Shown here one piece after another: positions 41,187 through 50,830 of a stretch of DNA of 64,000 nucleotides (the stretch's first letter is position 1; each line of letters opens with the position of its first letter). The notes beneath the pieces were generated by a model that worked only from the letters and a program-made list of their open reading frames with translations, was not told where the DNA came from and searched no databases. Location of the stretch: NCBI GenBank assembly GCA_036383515.1, contig DASVOE010000082.1, positions 22,770-86,769 of the forward strand, given 5' to 3'. This DNA comes from CADEDV01 sp036383515. GTDB taxonomy: Bacteria > Bacteroidota > Bacteroidia > Chitinophagales > Chitinophagaceae. A program made the translations under genes and the position numbers.

Positions 41187-41936
41187 ATGCTTAAAAAAGA
41201 AAGACAAGCGTATATTATGCACCAGGTTAATCTGCATAACAGGGTGCTTTCCTCTTCTCTTTGTGCAGATATTCATGTATCAGAAGATACGATCCGAAGA
41301 GATTTACAAGAACTTGCAGAAGAAGGTAAAGTAATAAAAGTACATGGAGGCGCTCTCTCTCATTCATTCAGCCAGGTACATTTTCCCTCTGATGGCGTTT
41401 ATTCGCAAAACAATAAAAAGAAAGTTGCACAAAAAGCTATCAGCTTAATCACGAATGGTATGTTCGTGCTTACCAGCGGAGGCACTACCATTCTTGAAAT
41501 GGCCCGCACATTACCTCCTCAACTGAAGGCAACTTTTATTTCCGGTTCCATCCCAGCTATATTGGAATACATGCATCATCCCAATATTGAAGTGATACTT
41601 ATTGGAGACAGGATTTCAAAAAATTCAAAAATAACAGTGGGCACAGAAGCCATTGCCAAAATCAGGCAGATGAAAGTCGATCTGTGTTTTTTGGGAACGA
41701 ATGCCATAGACCTGCAGCATGGCATCACAGAAAATGATTGGGAAGTGGTGCAGCTAAAGAAGGCCATGATAGAATCTTCTCAAAAGACCGTATGCCTGAC
41801 AATTGCTGAAAAAGTAAACACCTTTCAACCTATCCAGATCGCCGCATTGAGTAAAATTGATATGCTGATAACAGAATTAAATCCGGATGACCCTATGCTG
41901 AAACCTTATGCTGATGCCGGAATAAAATTATTGTAA
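41187..41936 (+). CDS. DeoR/GlpR-type transcriptional regulator, copy 2
   Basis: This 249-residue protein has the same winged-helix and sugar-phosphate-sensing domains as the protein at 31731. The first ~75 residues, including the whole DNA-binding domain, are identical. The differences lie in the sensor part (Asp to Glu in HHPNI, Val to Ile before GDRIS, Lys to Arg before QMKVD, and the last 30 residues). Both should therefore bind the same operator and may cross-regulate. The SusC2 gene follows after 50 bp. Confidence 0.92.
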   Translation: MLKKERQAYIMHQVNLHNRVLSSSLCADIHVSEDTIRRDLQELAEEGKVIKVHGGALSHSFSQVHFPSDGVYSQNNKKKVAQKAISLITNGMFVLTSGGTTILEMARTLPPQLKATFISGSIPAILEYMHHPNIEVILIGDRISKNSKITVGTEAIAKIRQMKVDLCFLGTNAIDLQHGITENDWEVVQLKKAMIESSQKTVCLTIAEKVNTFQPIQIAALSKIDMLITELNPDDPMLKPYADAGIKLL

Positions 41937-41986
41937 CTCCAAAATAAGAGAACCATTTTTTTATTATACTAAAACTAAAAACTGTC

Positions 41987-44900
41987 ATGAAAAAACCTCT
42001 TCGGTTTGCAATAGCAGTCCTTTTAATGACACTCCTCCTGCCACCGGCTTTATTTGCCCAGGAAAGAACCATAAAAGGAACTGTATTATCTGCAGATAAC
42101 AAAAGCCCCCTGCCCGGTGTAAACGTCAGTGTAAAAAATACAGTGAACGCCACCCAAACAGATGCTGCCGGAAATTTTGCAATATCAGCCCGAACCGGGC
42201 AGACATTGCAATTTTCCTATGTTGGCTTTACCATACAGGAAATTACTGTAGGTGAAGGAAACACTATCAGTGTATCACTTTCCCAGCAACAGGAGACATT
42301 GAGTGATGTAGTAGTAGTAGGATATGGTACACAAAAAAGACTTAACCTAACAGGGTCTGTTTCTACAGTTGATGTTAAGAAAACATTACAAGGCCGGCCT
42401 ATTGCAGATGTGGGAAGAGGTTTGCAGGGTGCTGCTTCTGGTCTTAGTGTAACCATTCCCAGTGGTGAAGTAGGATCTGACCCGATCATCAAAATAAGAG
42501 GACAGTTAGGATCATTAAACGGAGGAAGTGCTCCTTTAATATTATTGGATAACGTCGAAATACCCAGCATACAGGTTGTGAATCCCAATGATATCGCTTC
42601 TATTACTATTTTAAAAGATGCAGCATCCGCATCGATTTACGGTGCTAAGGCTGCATTTGGTGTAATATTAATTACTACAAAAAAAGGTTCGACGACCGGT
42701 AAGCCTCAAATAACTTACTCCAGCAATTTCTCCTGGCAGAATGCATGGAAAGATCTTAAAATGGCTGATGTAAATGGCTTGAAGTACACGGTAGATGCAG
42801 CAGAGCGTGTTGGTGTCACTACTCCTGTAGGTGCATTTTATTACGTGGACCGGGCAAGTTATTTAAAAGCCGTAGCCTGGAAGGAAAAATATGGCAGTAC
42901 AATTGGGCCCAATGATCCTACAGTTTTTGGAAGAGACTGGTATGTACAGGGAGCCACAAATCAAAAAATGGGTGTCAGGACTTACGATCCTTACGATTAT
43001 ATGATTAAGGAATGGGCCCCTACTCAGCAACATAATTTATCTGTAGGTCTTACATCAGGAAAAACTTCTTATAATATAGGACTCGGTTTATTGGATCAAA
43101 GTGGTATGATGAAACCTGCCAAGGCTGATAAGTTTACACGCTACAATATTTCAATGAAAATATCCAGCGACCTTAATAAATATATCACTCTTCGTGCAGG
43201 CGCACTTTATTCAAGAAGAAATAAAGAGTATGCCTATGTTACCAGCTCAACAACAGCAGATCCCTGGTTGTATTTATACAGATGGAGTCCAGTGTATCCA
43301 TTCGGATATGATGAAAATGGCGATGCGATTCGCAGCCCGGCAGGTGAAGCAGCTGCGGCGAATACAGCTAACATTTTGCAGAATTATTCGAATTACAACC
43401 TGGGTTCAACAGTGAATATTACAAATAACTGGAAAGTAGATTTCGATTATACTTTTTCCAACCAGGATGAAACATGGAAAAGACCAGGAACAAGATATAC
43501 ATTGAGAGACTCATGGGTAGCGCCTGTGGCCCGGTTTGATGCCAGTGGTAACCGTGTATATGTAAATAACGAAGGAAAAGTGGTGGCCAGTACCGACCCC
43601 GGTGCTATAGCTGCTTTTGATCTGACAAAACAAACATACACTGGATTAGGAGCAAATCCCGATCATTTTGCGCGGACAGCCACAAACTTTTTTAGTCATA
43701 CAATAAACGCATATTCAACTTATAACTGGACATTAAATAATGATCATGTATTTAAATTTATCCTCGGTATTAACCGTGTAACTGCTACTACTGAATCTCA
43801 AACGTCCCAAATAACAAATTTATTAGACATAACTAATCCTCAGTTTCAATTTGCCACAGGAACCCAAACTACTTCTGGGAGCAAGTCATGGGAATCGCAA
43901 TTAGGTTACTTTGGTCGTGTCAATTATGCGTTCAAAAACAAATATCTCCTGGAAGGAAATTTACGTTATGACGGATCTTCCAAATTCCCTGAATTTTTGT
44001 GGTGGAGATGGTACCCTTCTGTTTCTGCGGGCTGGGTAGCCAGTGAGGAGAAGTTTATGGAGTGGACAAAGCCTGTTATCAATTCTCTTAAGTTCAGGGG
44101 ATCCTGGGGTTCTATAGGTGATCAAACCGTACAAAATAATTTGTATCTACCTACCATGCCAAACGGGCAGTCAACCTGGATAGGAGCTAATGGAGGAAGA
44201 GTATTTTTTGTGGGATCACCTGCTGTAATTGACGCAAATATCCAATGGCAGGATATTGTGAGCAAGAATGTTGGTGTAGATATTAGCCTGTTAAAAAATA
44301 AGGTCAACATTTCTTTTGATCTTTTTCAAAGAAAAACCAACAATATGATAGTACCCCAGGAAGGTATTCCGTTAACACTTGGCGCCATTGCACCTTTGGG
44401 AAATTACGGCGCCCTGGAAACGAAGGGATGGGAACTAACAGTGGATTTTAATCATCGGTTCGATAACGGCTTGGGTATTAATTTCAGAGGAAATATTTCT
44501 GATGCCAAAAGCATTTTGACATCTTATGGCTCGGGTACACAGGTTACCAGTAACTATAATGGTAAGGTTATCGGCGAAATATGGGGCTATCGTACAGACA
44601 GGTTATACCAGAAAGAAGACTTTGAACTGGATGGAAACGGCAAACCCATATTAATCTATTTAACAGCTGCGGAAAGTGCACTATATGGCAAACCCGGAAC
44701 TACTGGTCCCCAGGCTTATAAATTGAAAAGCATAGACGGGAAAAAACCTGTTTACCAGCCCTTCCTGCAAAACTCAGCGAACTTTCGTTTTGGTCCCGGG
44801 GATGTCAGGTTTAGAGATATGAATGGTGATGGTGAAATAAATAATGGAAAAGGAACATTAGCAGATCACGGCGACCTTGAAGTGATTGGAAACTCCACCC

Positions 44901-45433
44901 CCCGTTATGAATATGGATTTAGGGTCGGTGCAGATTTTAAAGGGTTTGATATCAGTGTCTTCTTCCAGGGCGTTGGAAGTCGTCAAATATGGGGTGATGG
45001 GTTCCTGGCAATTCCGGGATATCAGTCTGGTGATGGTGCAATGCCTGAAGCAATTGCTGGTAATTATTGGACCCCGAACAGTACGGGAGCATTTTACCCT
45101 GCGGCATATAATAATGCAGGGAGCAGTACAAGCAATAACATGCAAATGCAGGACAGATACTTGTTGAACATGGCTTATTTGCGGTTAAAGAATCTTACTA
45201 TCGGTTATACTCTTCCGCAATCACTGGTTAAAAAAGCATGGATCAGCTCATTCAGAGTGTATGCTGCCCTGGAGAACTTTATTACATGGGATCATTTAGG
45301 TGATCTGCCGATTGACCCGGAGAGTATTAATGGTTATTCCATGTGGAATACATCTAATTATAATTTGGGTCGCACATCAACCGGAATTCCTGCTTTTAAA
45401 GGCGCTTCAGTCGGTTTCCAATTGAATTTTTAA
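41987..45433 (+). CDS. SusC/RagA-family TonB-linked outer-membrane transporter, locus 2
   Basis: The 1148-residue protein has a signal peptide (to about 25, LFAQ), a CarboxypepD_reg-like domain (RTIKGTVLSADNKSPLPGVNVSVKN), a TonB box (LSDVVVVGYGTQKRLNLTGSV), a plug (PIIKIRGQLGSLNGG, PLILLDNVEIP, IASITILKDAASASIYGAKAAFGVILITTKKG) and a long barrel. The plug and barrel differ strongly from the first SusC although the regulators are nearly identical, so this is not a simple copy of locus 1. The substrate is unknown. The plug loop reading DNVEIP replaces the common DGVPV motif. Confidence 0.96.
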   Translation: MKKPLRFAIAVLLMTLLLPPALFAQERTIKGTVLSADNKSPLPGVNVSVKNTVNATQTDAAGNFAISARTGQTLQFSYVGFTIQEITVGEGNTISVSLSQQQETLSDVVVVGYGTQKRLNLTGSVSTVDVKKTLQGRPIADVGRGLQGAASGLSVTIPSGEVGSDPIIKIRGQLGSLNGGSAPLILLDNVEIPSIQVVNPNDIASITILKDAASASIYGAKAAFGVILITTKKGSTTGKPQITYSSNFSWQNAWKDLKMADVNGLKYTVDAAERVGVTTPVGAFYYVDRASYLKAVAWKEKYGSTIGPNDPTVFGRDWYVQGATNQKMGVRTYDPYDYMIKEWAPTQQHNLSVGLTSGKTSYNIGLGLLDQSGMMKPAKADKFTRYNISMKISSDLNKYITLRAGALYSRRNKEYAYVTSSTTADPWLYLYRWSPVYPFGYDENGDAIRSPAGEAAAANTANILQNYSNYNLGSTVNITNNWKVDFDYTFSNQDETWKRPGTRYTLRDSWVAPVARFDASGNRVYVNNEGKVVASTDPGAIAAFDLTKQTYTGLGANPDHFARTATNFFSHTINAYSTYNWTLNNDHVFKFILGINRVTATTESQTSQITNLLDITNPQFQFATGTQTTSGSKSWESQLGYFGRVNYAFKNKYLLEGNLRYDGSSKFPEFLWWRWYPSVSAGWVASEEKFMEWTKPVINSLKFRGSWGSIGDQTVQNNLYLPTMPNGQSTWIGANGGRVFFVGSPAVIDANIQWQDIVSKNVGVDISLLKNKVNISFDLFQRKTNNMIVPQEGIPLTLGAIAPLGNYGALETKGWELTVDFNHRFDNGLGINFRGNISDAKSILTSYGSGTQVTSNYNGKVIGEIWGYRTDRLYQKEDFELDGNGKPILIYLTAAESALYGKPGTTGPQAYKLKSIDGKKPVYQPFLQNSANFRFGPGDVRFRDMNGDGEINNGKGTLADHGDLEVIGNSTPRYEYGFRVGADFKGFDISVFFQGVGSRQIWGDGFLAIPGYQSGDGAMPEAIAGNYWTPNSTGAFYPAAYNNAGSSTSNNMQMQDRYLLNMAYLRLKNLTIGYTLPQSLVKKAWISSFRVYAALENFITWDHLGDLPIDPESINGYSMWNTSNYNLGRTSTGIPAFKGASVGFQLNF

Positions 45434-45444
45434 AAACTAAGAAA

Positions 45445-47280
45445 ATGAAATATTTAAAATATCTATATAGCACACTGGCGTGTTTAGTTTTCCTTTCTTG
45501 TAATAAAGAAGTATTAAACCGCCCGCCCCTCGACAAGGTTATTGATGGCCCCGGATTCTGGAGAAATGAGGATGATGTCCGCCTGTATACAAATGCATTT
45601 TATCCTAATTATTTTAATGGTTACAATACTGGCTATACGGTAGATTATACTCCTGTAAGAGGATATACTTTCAATGATGATTTGACGGGTAAAAATGTCC
45701 AGGCAAATTTTGAAAGCAGTATTCCCACTTCAAGAGGATCTACTTCAGAAGTGGCCGACTGGATGCTGACCTATGCAGGCCCTACCTGGGATTTTGCATG
45801 GATACGCAAGGCAAATGTTTTATTAGACCGTCTTGATAATGTGGTAAAGCCCAAAATCACGGACGAAGCATACAAACATTGGACAGCCGTTGCAAAATTT
45901 TTCAGGGGATTTGAATACTCTCGTTTAGTGAGTGTGTTTGGAGATGTGCCTTATTTTGACAAAGAGGTGCTCAATACTGATTTACCAACTTTATACAAAG
46001 ACAGAGACAACCGGGGTGTAGTAATGGATAAAGTGTATGATGATTTCAAATATGTGCTCGCAAATATCCGGGATAATGACGGAGCTCAATTTTTAAATAA
46101 ATACATTGCCGCAGCTTTTATTTCAAGGTTCATGTTGTTTGAGGGAACATTTCAGCATTACCACGGCTTAGATGCAGCAAGAGCAAAAAAATACCTGGAA
46201 TTTGCGGTAGATGCTGCAGCCATCGTAATAAGCAGTAACAAGTTTAACTTTAGTAAAGATTTTAAATCGCTGTTTTCATCCGAGAGCCTTGCAGGACATC
46301 CTGAAGTGCTTCTTTACAGGGTCTATGATGCTGCTTTGAGCATAACGCATGCTATCGGCTCTTATCAAAATGGAACCGAAGTAGTGGGTGTAGATGCCAA
46401 CCTGGTATTAATTAAATCCTTTTTAGCCAACGACGGTAAAGCATGGCAAAATTCAGCAACTCCTTTAGCGAGTTCATTTGCAATTGCCGATTTGGTGAAA
46501 ACAAGGGACCCTCGCTTTGAAGCGTCATTTATAGATAAAACGAATGCTGCATCAGCCACACTTTTATATGGATATAAGTTTGCATCAAGAGAAGCGATAA
46601 CTTATATTGGAAAAGCATATCCTCCCGCATGGGGAAGTAATACCAATACAAGTGATGCTCCTGTTATGCGATTGGCGGAGGTTGTACTGAACTGGATAGA
46701 AGCGAAGGCAGTATTGGCACAATACATGGGCGGCCCTGCAGTTACCCAGGCCGATCTGGATAAATCTGTGAATGCTATCCGTAATCGCCCGTTAGATGCA
46801 GCGGCTATTGCGAAAGGAGTACAAAAAACAGCTCCGTTATTGCTTGCTGCCATTCCTGTTGATCCCACACGAGATGCTGATGTGCCTGATTTAATTTGGG
46901 AGATCCGTCGTGAAAGAAGGATGGAATTTGTATTTGAACACACCAGGTTGCTGGACCTGAAGAGATGGAAAAAATTGGGCAATATGGACTTTAGTACCAA
47001 CCCGGATTATTTTCTTGGACCATGGGTAAATGTTCAGGCGGAAATTCCCAGCTATTTAACGGCTGCAAATGTTGGTAAAGTAAGGGTTAAAAAAACGGAT
47101 GGCACCATCATAACTTATGATGGAACGAATGGCAGTGCTATGATTGGCTTCTGGATGGTTGAAAATGCACAAAACCGGAACTCTTTTACTGACCGTGTAT
47201 ATCTTTCGCCGGTTGGTCAATCCCAGATAATTCAATACCAGGAAAAAGGCTTTACGCTTACGCAGACAAAAAACTGGTAA
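45445..47280 (+). CDS. SusD/RagB-family surface lipoprotein, locus 2
   Basis: The 611-residue protein has a lipoprotein signal with Cys at about 19 (LVFLSCNKEVLNRPPLDKVID), the usual SusD_RagB opening. Helical repeats carry NVLLDRLDNVVKP and AVAKFFRGFEYSRLVSVFGDVPYFDKEV. The C-terminal domain has PVMRLAEVVLNWIEAKA and DVPDLIWEIRRERRMEFVFEHTRLLDLKRWKK, a strong family signature. It is the lid partner of the SusC encoded 11 bp upstream. Confidence 0.95.
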   Translation: MKYLKYLYSTLACLVFLSCNKEVLNRPPLDKVIDGPGFWRNEDDVRLYTNAFYPNYFNGYNTGYTVDYTPVRGYTFNDDLTGKNVQANFESSIPTSRGSTSEVADWMLTYAGPTWDFAWIRKANVLLDRLDNVVKPKITDEAYKHWTAVAKFFRGFEYSRLVSVFGDVPYFDKEVLNTDLPTLYKDRDNRGVVMDKVYDDFKYVLANIRDNDGAQFLNKYIAAAFISRFMLFEGTFQHYHGLDAARAKKYLEFAVDAAAIVISSNKFNFSKDFKSLFSSESLAGHPEVLLYRVYDAALSITHAIGSYQNGTEVVGVDANLVLIKSFLANDGKAWQNSATPLASSFAIADLVKTRDPRFEASFIDKTNAASATLLYGYKFASREAITYIGKAYPPAWGSNTNTSDAPVMRLAEVVLNWIEAKAVLAQYMGGPAVTQADLDKSVNAIRNRPLDAAAIAKGVQKTAPLLLAAIPVDPTRDADVPDLIWEIRRERRMEFVFEHTRLLDLKRWKKLGNMDFSTNPDYFLGPWVNVQAEIPSYLTAANVGKVRVKKTDGTIITYDGTNGSAMIGFWMVENAQNRNSFTDRVYLSPVGQSQIIQYQEKGFTLTQTKNW

Positions 47281-47345
47281 AAGCTTATTTATTCTTTTTC
47301 CCTGAAGCTATGAACCGTACAACGCATCAATAATGACTTAATCAT

Positions 47346-47379
47346 AAAAATCGGAAGCCCGCAAAAGCTTCCGATTTTT
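47346..47379 (+). terminator. Intrinsic terminator after SusD, locus 2
   Basis: AAAAATCGGAAGC (47346-47358) pairs with GCTTCCGATTTTT (47367-47379) around CCGCAAAA. The stem ends in a T-run, so the phosphoesterase gene probably starts a new transcript. Confidence 0.85.
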
Positions 47380-47401
47380 ATTCTATAATCCTGCATGATC
47401 A

Positions 47402-49249
47402 ATGAAAAAATCATTCCTCTTTCTTTTTGTTTTATTTCTCCTTAATTATTCGTTTGCACAGGATGCGGCTATCACATTTGTACACCTTTCCGATACCCAT
47501 ATTGGCAGCGGCACCGGCGCTGATGACCTGCGAAGAACAGTGAAAGATATCAATGAAAATGCAGCGATACAGTTTGTTGTTATCTCCGGTGATATCACCG
47601 AATTCGGTTCGGATGAAGAAATAAAATTAGCCAAGCAGATCCTGGACAGTTTAAATAAACCCTGGCATATTATTCCGGGCAACCACGATAGCAACTGGTC
47701 GGAAAGCGGCTCGAATACATTTAAGAAAGTTTTTGGCAATGAAACTTTTTCATTTAAAGCCGGCGGTTATCTTTTTCTCGGCACCCATTCAGGACCAAAT
47801 ATGCGAATGAGCCCGGGCCAGATCCCACGGGAAAATATTGTATGGCTGGATTCTGTTTTGAAAGCAACTGATGATAGCACACCGATTATTTTTATCAACC
47901 ATTATCCGCAAGATTCTTCTTTGAACAACTGGTTCGAAGTGATAGACAGGTTGAAGCAAAAAAATGTTCAACTGATCCTTTGCGGTCATGGGCACTCCAA
48001 CCACAAATTAAATTTCGATGGTATTCCTGCTGTAATGGGTCGTTCCAATCTTCGGGCAAAAAAAGAAGTAGGCGGATACAATATTGTAACAATAAAAAAT
48101 AATACCGTTACTTACCAGGAAAGAACTCCCGGCGTAGAAACAAAACCTGTTTGGGCAACCGTTGAATTGCAAAATCATCATTTTAAGAATCAAACCGTAT
48201 CATACTATCGTCCTTCTTACGATGTCAATACCAGTTACCCCAATGTAAAAGAAAAATGGACCTACCAGGATAACAGCGATATTGGTTCGGGCACTGCCTA
48301 TGATGATAAATTTGTGTTTGTCACTAATACTAACGGGGAGGTTGTTGCATTGGATAAAAAGAATGGCAAACAGGCATGGAAATTTAAAACAAATGGAAAG
48401 ATATATGCAATGCCCGCTGTCAGTGATAAGATAGTAGTGACGGGTTCTTCTGATAATTACATCTATGGATTATCTGCAACAACAGGAAAAGAAATTTGGA
48501 AATTGCAAGCTGAAAAAGCAGTGTTAGGTAATCCTGTAATCGAACGAGCCATTGTTTATATCGGATCATCCGACGGCCACTTCAGGGCTATTGACCTGGT
48601 TACAGGAAAGTTGCGTTGGGATTTTGATGCTGTAAAGGGGTTCGTAGTTACCAAACCGCTTATCTATAATAATAAAATTTATTTCGGTTGCTGGAACAAT
48701 GATTTTTATTGTCTTGATCTTACTACAGGTAAACAAATCTGGAAATGGAATAACGGTACATCCAGCAGGATGCTTTCTCCTGCAGCTTGTTTTCCGGTAG
48801 CTACAGGCAACCGGGTTTTTATTGTCGCTCCCGATCGTTTCATGACGTCGCTGGATGCTGTTACAGGGAATGTAATCTGGAGAAAACAAATACCCGATCT
48901 GAGGGTTAGAGAATCTATGGGGCTATCCGCAGATAGCAGCCTTGTATTTGTAAAAACAATGGATGGCAATGTCTATGGTATTTCAACATCTGCCAATGAA
49001 ATGTTGCCCGTATGGAAAAGTGATGTTTACCTTGGATATGAGATCAGTCCCACGGCTATTGTTGAAAGTAATAATATTGTTTTTATACCTACACAATCAG
49101 GTGTGACAGTAGCGTTGAACAGAAAGGATGGGAAAGTTTTATGGAAACATAAAACATCGAATGGGTTAATCACCAACTTACTTCCTGTAGCAAAAGGTCA
49201 ATTACTGGTAACAACGATGGATGGCAAAGTTTCTTTATTGACTTTTTAA
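47402..49249 (+). CDS. Secreted metallophosphoesterase fused to a PQQ-like beta-propeller
   Basis: The 615-residue protein has a signal peptide (MKKSFLFLFVLFLLNYSFAQ). The calcineurin-like domain carries the two-metal ligands: DTH (31-33), GDITEFG with Asp64, GNHD (93-96), NHYPQD and GHGHSNH. From about 285 on, seven or so PQQ-like repeats follow (AYDDKFVFVTNTNGEVVALDKKNGKQAWKF, AVSDKIVVTGSSDNYIYGLSATTGKEIWK and further units ending VTTMDGKVSLL), giving a beta-propeller. It should hydrolyse a phosphate mono- or diester outside the cytoplasmic membrane, with the propeller as binding or assembly module. It lies next to the second SusC/SusD pair, so a phosphorylated nutrient is a possible substrate. 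Confidence 0.9.
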   Translation: MKKSFLFLFVLFLLNYSFAQDAAITFVHLSDTHIGSGTGADDLRRTVKDINENAAIQFVVISGDITEFGSDEEIKLAKQILDSLNKPWHIIPGNHDSNWSESGSNTFKKVFGNETFSFKAGGYLFLGTHSGPNMRMSPGQIPRENIVWLDSVLKATDDSTPIIFINHYPQDSSLNNWFEVIDRLKQKNVQLILCGHGHSNHKLNFDGIPAVMGRSNLRAKKEVGGYNIVTIKNNTVTYQERTPGVETKPVWATVELQNHHFKNQTVSYYRPSYDVNTSYPNVKEKWTYQDNSDIGSGTAYDDKFVFVTNTNGEVVALDKKNGKQAWKFKTNGKIYAMPAVSDKIVVTGSSDNYIYGLSATTGKEIWKLQAEKAVLGNPVIERAIVYIGSSDGHFRAIDLVTGKLRWDFDAVKGFVVTKPLIYNNKIYFGCWNNDFYCLDLTTGKQIWKWNNGTSSRMLSPAACFPVATGNRVFIVAPDRFMTSLDAVTGNVIWRKQIPDLRVRESMGLSADSSLVFVKTMDGNVYGISTSANEMLPVWKSDVYLGYEISPTAIVESNNIVFIPTQSGVTVALNRKDGKVLWKHKTSNGLITNLLPVAKGQLLVTTMDGKVSLLTF

Positions 49250-49281
49250 ATCTGAGGAATTCTCTTCATCAAATTATTGTT

Positions 49282-50679
49282 TTAGCCAAAGAATAAATAA
49301 GCCAAACCAATAGAAGTAAGGATGCCCACCAGGTCTGCCAATAACATAGCCCCGATGGAATACCGTGTGTTCTTAATACCAACAGCGCCGAAGTAAACAG
49401 CCACTACATAAAAAGTAGTATCCGAAGATCCCTGCAAAATTCCGGATAAACGACCCGGGAATGAATCAGCCCCGTAAGTAGTCATTGTATCTACCATCAT
49501 TCCCCTTGCTCCGCCGCCACTGAACGGCCGCACTAATGCAGTAGGCAATCCATCTACAAATCTTGTATCGGTGCCTAACAGTGCAAACATGTTTTTCATA
49601 CCATCAATAATATAATCAAATGTGCCGCTTGTCCGAAGCATGCTTATTGCAACCAGCATGCCCACTAAATAAGGAATGATCCGCACCGCTGTTTCAAAAC
49701 CACCTTTAGCTCCATCAATAAAAGCGCTGAAAATATCTATCTTCTTATATATGCCTCCCAAAACGATCAGGGATAGAATTAATAATAATAAGCCATTACC
49801 AAAAGCACCCGAGAAAAGCTCCAATTCGGTTTTGTTCAATTTGGTCAGGTACCAAACCAATGCTGCAACAATAGCTGACAAACTCAATATCCAGGCGAGA
49901 ATTACCGGTTGCAGCAATTTAATACGTTGCTGTAGCGAAACAATAAACAAAGCCGCCAGCGTCGCAGCAAATGTGGCTATCATACAGGGAATAAAAATAT
50001 CTGTTGCATTCTTTGCGCCGGCCGTGGCCCGTACTGCAATAATAGAAGTGGGAATTAATGTTAGCCCTGATGCATGCAAACAAAGAAACATGATCTGTGC
50101 ATTTGAAGCTCTTTCTTTATCCGGATTTAACTCCTGCAGGCTCTCCATCGCTTTTATCCCAAACGGGGTGGCTGCATTATCCAATCCCAATAAATTGGCA
50201 GAGTAATTCATCATCATGTGTCCATGGGCAGGATGATCTTTGGGCACACCGGGAAAAAGTTTAGAAAAGAAAGGCCCGATAATTCTTGACAATAAGCGGA
50301 TACCTCCTGCCCTTTCGGCAATACTCATAAATCCCATAAATAAGGTCATGATACCAATCAGGCCAATACAAATGGTAACTGCCGTTTTACAGGTTTCAAT
50401 AATGCCGTCTACTTTTTGTGGTTTCAGTGCGACGATCTCATCCCCTTCTTTTTTATAGACCAGGTTACCCTGTTGCACTCTTGCCATCGTATCCAGTGAA
50501 CCGGTTAATAATGGATCAGCTGTTGCCAGGGGAATTGCTTTTACTTTAGCTGAATCACCGTTTTTACCGATCACCATCATCGTGAAAATCTGTTGATCTC
50601 CATCAACAGCAAAATATTTATAACCGGCTACCAGCATAGCCACAATGATGAAGGCCGACCATATTCGTGTTAATGCCAT
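49282..50679 (-). CDS. SpmA-SpmB fusion protein (nucleoside-recognition Gate domains)
   Basis: The 465-residue membrane protein joins the two proteins that Bacillus encodes separately as spore maturation proteins A and B. The SpmA-like half has ICIGLIGIMTLFMGFMSIAERAGGI (about 96-120) and MNYSANLLGLDNAATPFGIKAMESLQ (155-181). The SpmB-like half has FSAFIDGAKGGFETAVRIIPYLVGMLVAISMLRTSG, RPFSGGGARGMM and GILQGSSDTTFYVVAVYFGAVG. About 10 membrane segments are visible. These Gate-domain proteins are expected to be transporters. No sporulation genes are near, and Bacteroidota do not sporulate, so the role is different here and unknown. Confidence 0.9.
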   Translation of the reverse strand: MALTRIWSAFIIVAMLVAGYKYFAVDGDQQIFTMMVIGKNGDSAKVKAIPLATADPLLTGSLDTMARVQQGNLVYKKEGDEIVALKPQKVDGIIETCKTAVTICIGLIGIMTLFMGFMSIAERAGGIRLLSRIIGPFFSKLFPGVPKDHPAHGHMMMNYSANLLGLDNAATPFGIKAMESLQELNPDKERASNAQIMFLCLHASGLTLIPTSIIAVRATAGAKNATDIFIPCMIATFAATLAALFIVSLQQRIKLLQPVILAWILSLSAIVAALVWYLTKLNKTELELFSGAFGNGLLLLILSLIVLGGIYKKIDIFSAFIDGAKGGFETAVRIIPYLVGMLVAISMLRTSGTFDYIIDGMKNMFALLGTDTRFVDGLPTALVRPFSGGGARGMMVDTMTTYGADSFPGRLSGILQGSSDTTFYVVAVYFGAVGIKNTRYSIGAMLLADLVGILTSIGLAYLFFG

Positions 50680-50766
50680 TTTGTTTGCGGTCTTTAGTTT
50701 ATAGTTGTCAACAGCCTGAAAGTTAAGGTAAACTTTTCAAGACTGTGCAGTCAGCGCATATTCGCT

Positions 50767-50774
50767 TACCTTTG
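50767..50774 (+). promoter_or_regulatory. Bacteroidota-type -7 element for ychF
   Basis: TACCTTTG matches TAnnTTTG, 57 bp before the ychF ATG. The -33 region holds only a weak TTTTC/TTG-like stretch. Transcription would start near 50779. Confidence 0.5.
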
Positions 50775-50830
50775 CGGCTCTCTAAAAAAAGGGATAACAA
50801 AAACTATAAACGACAAACTATAAATTTTTT

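Noticed and set aside
31731..49249. Complete polysaccharide utilisation locus
   Set aside because: Two SusC/SusD pairs are present, but no glycoside hydrolase, polysaccharide lyase or carbohydrate esterase gene was found, so a polysaccharide substrate is not supported.
49282..50679. Sporulation locus suggested by SpmA/SpmB similarity
   Set aside because: No other sporulation genes are nearby, and the fused Gate-domain form is common in non-sporulating Bacteroidota.
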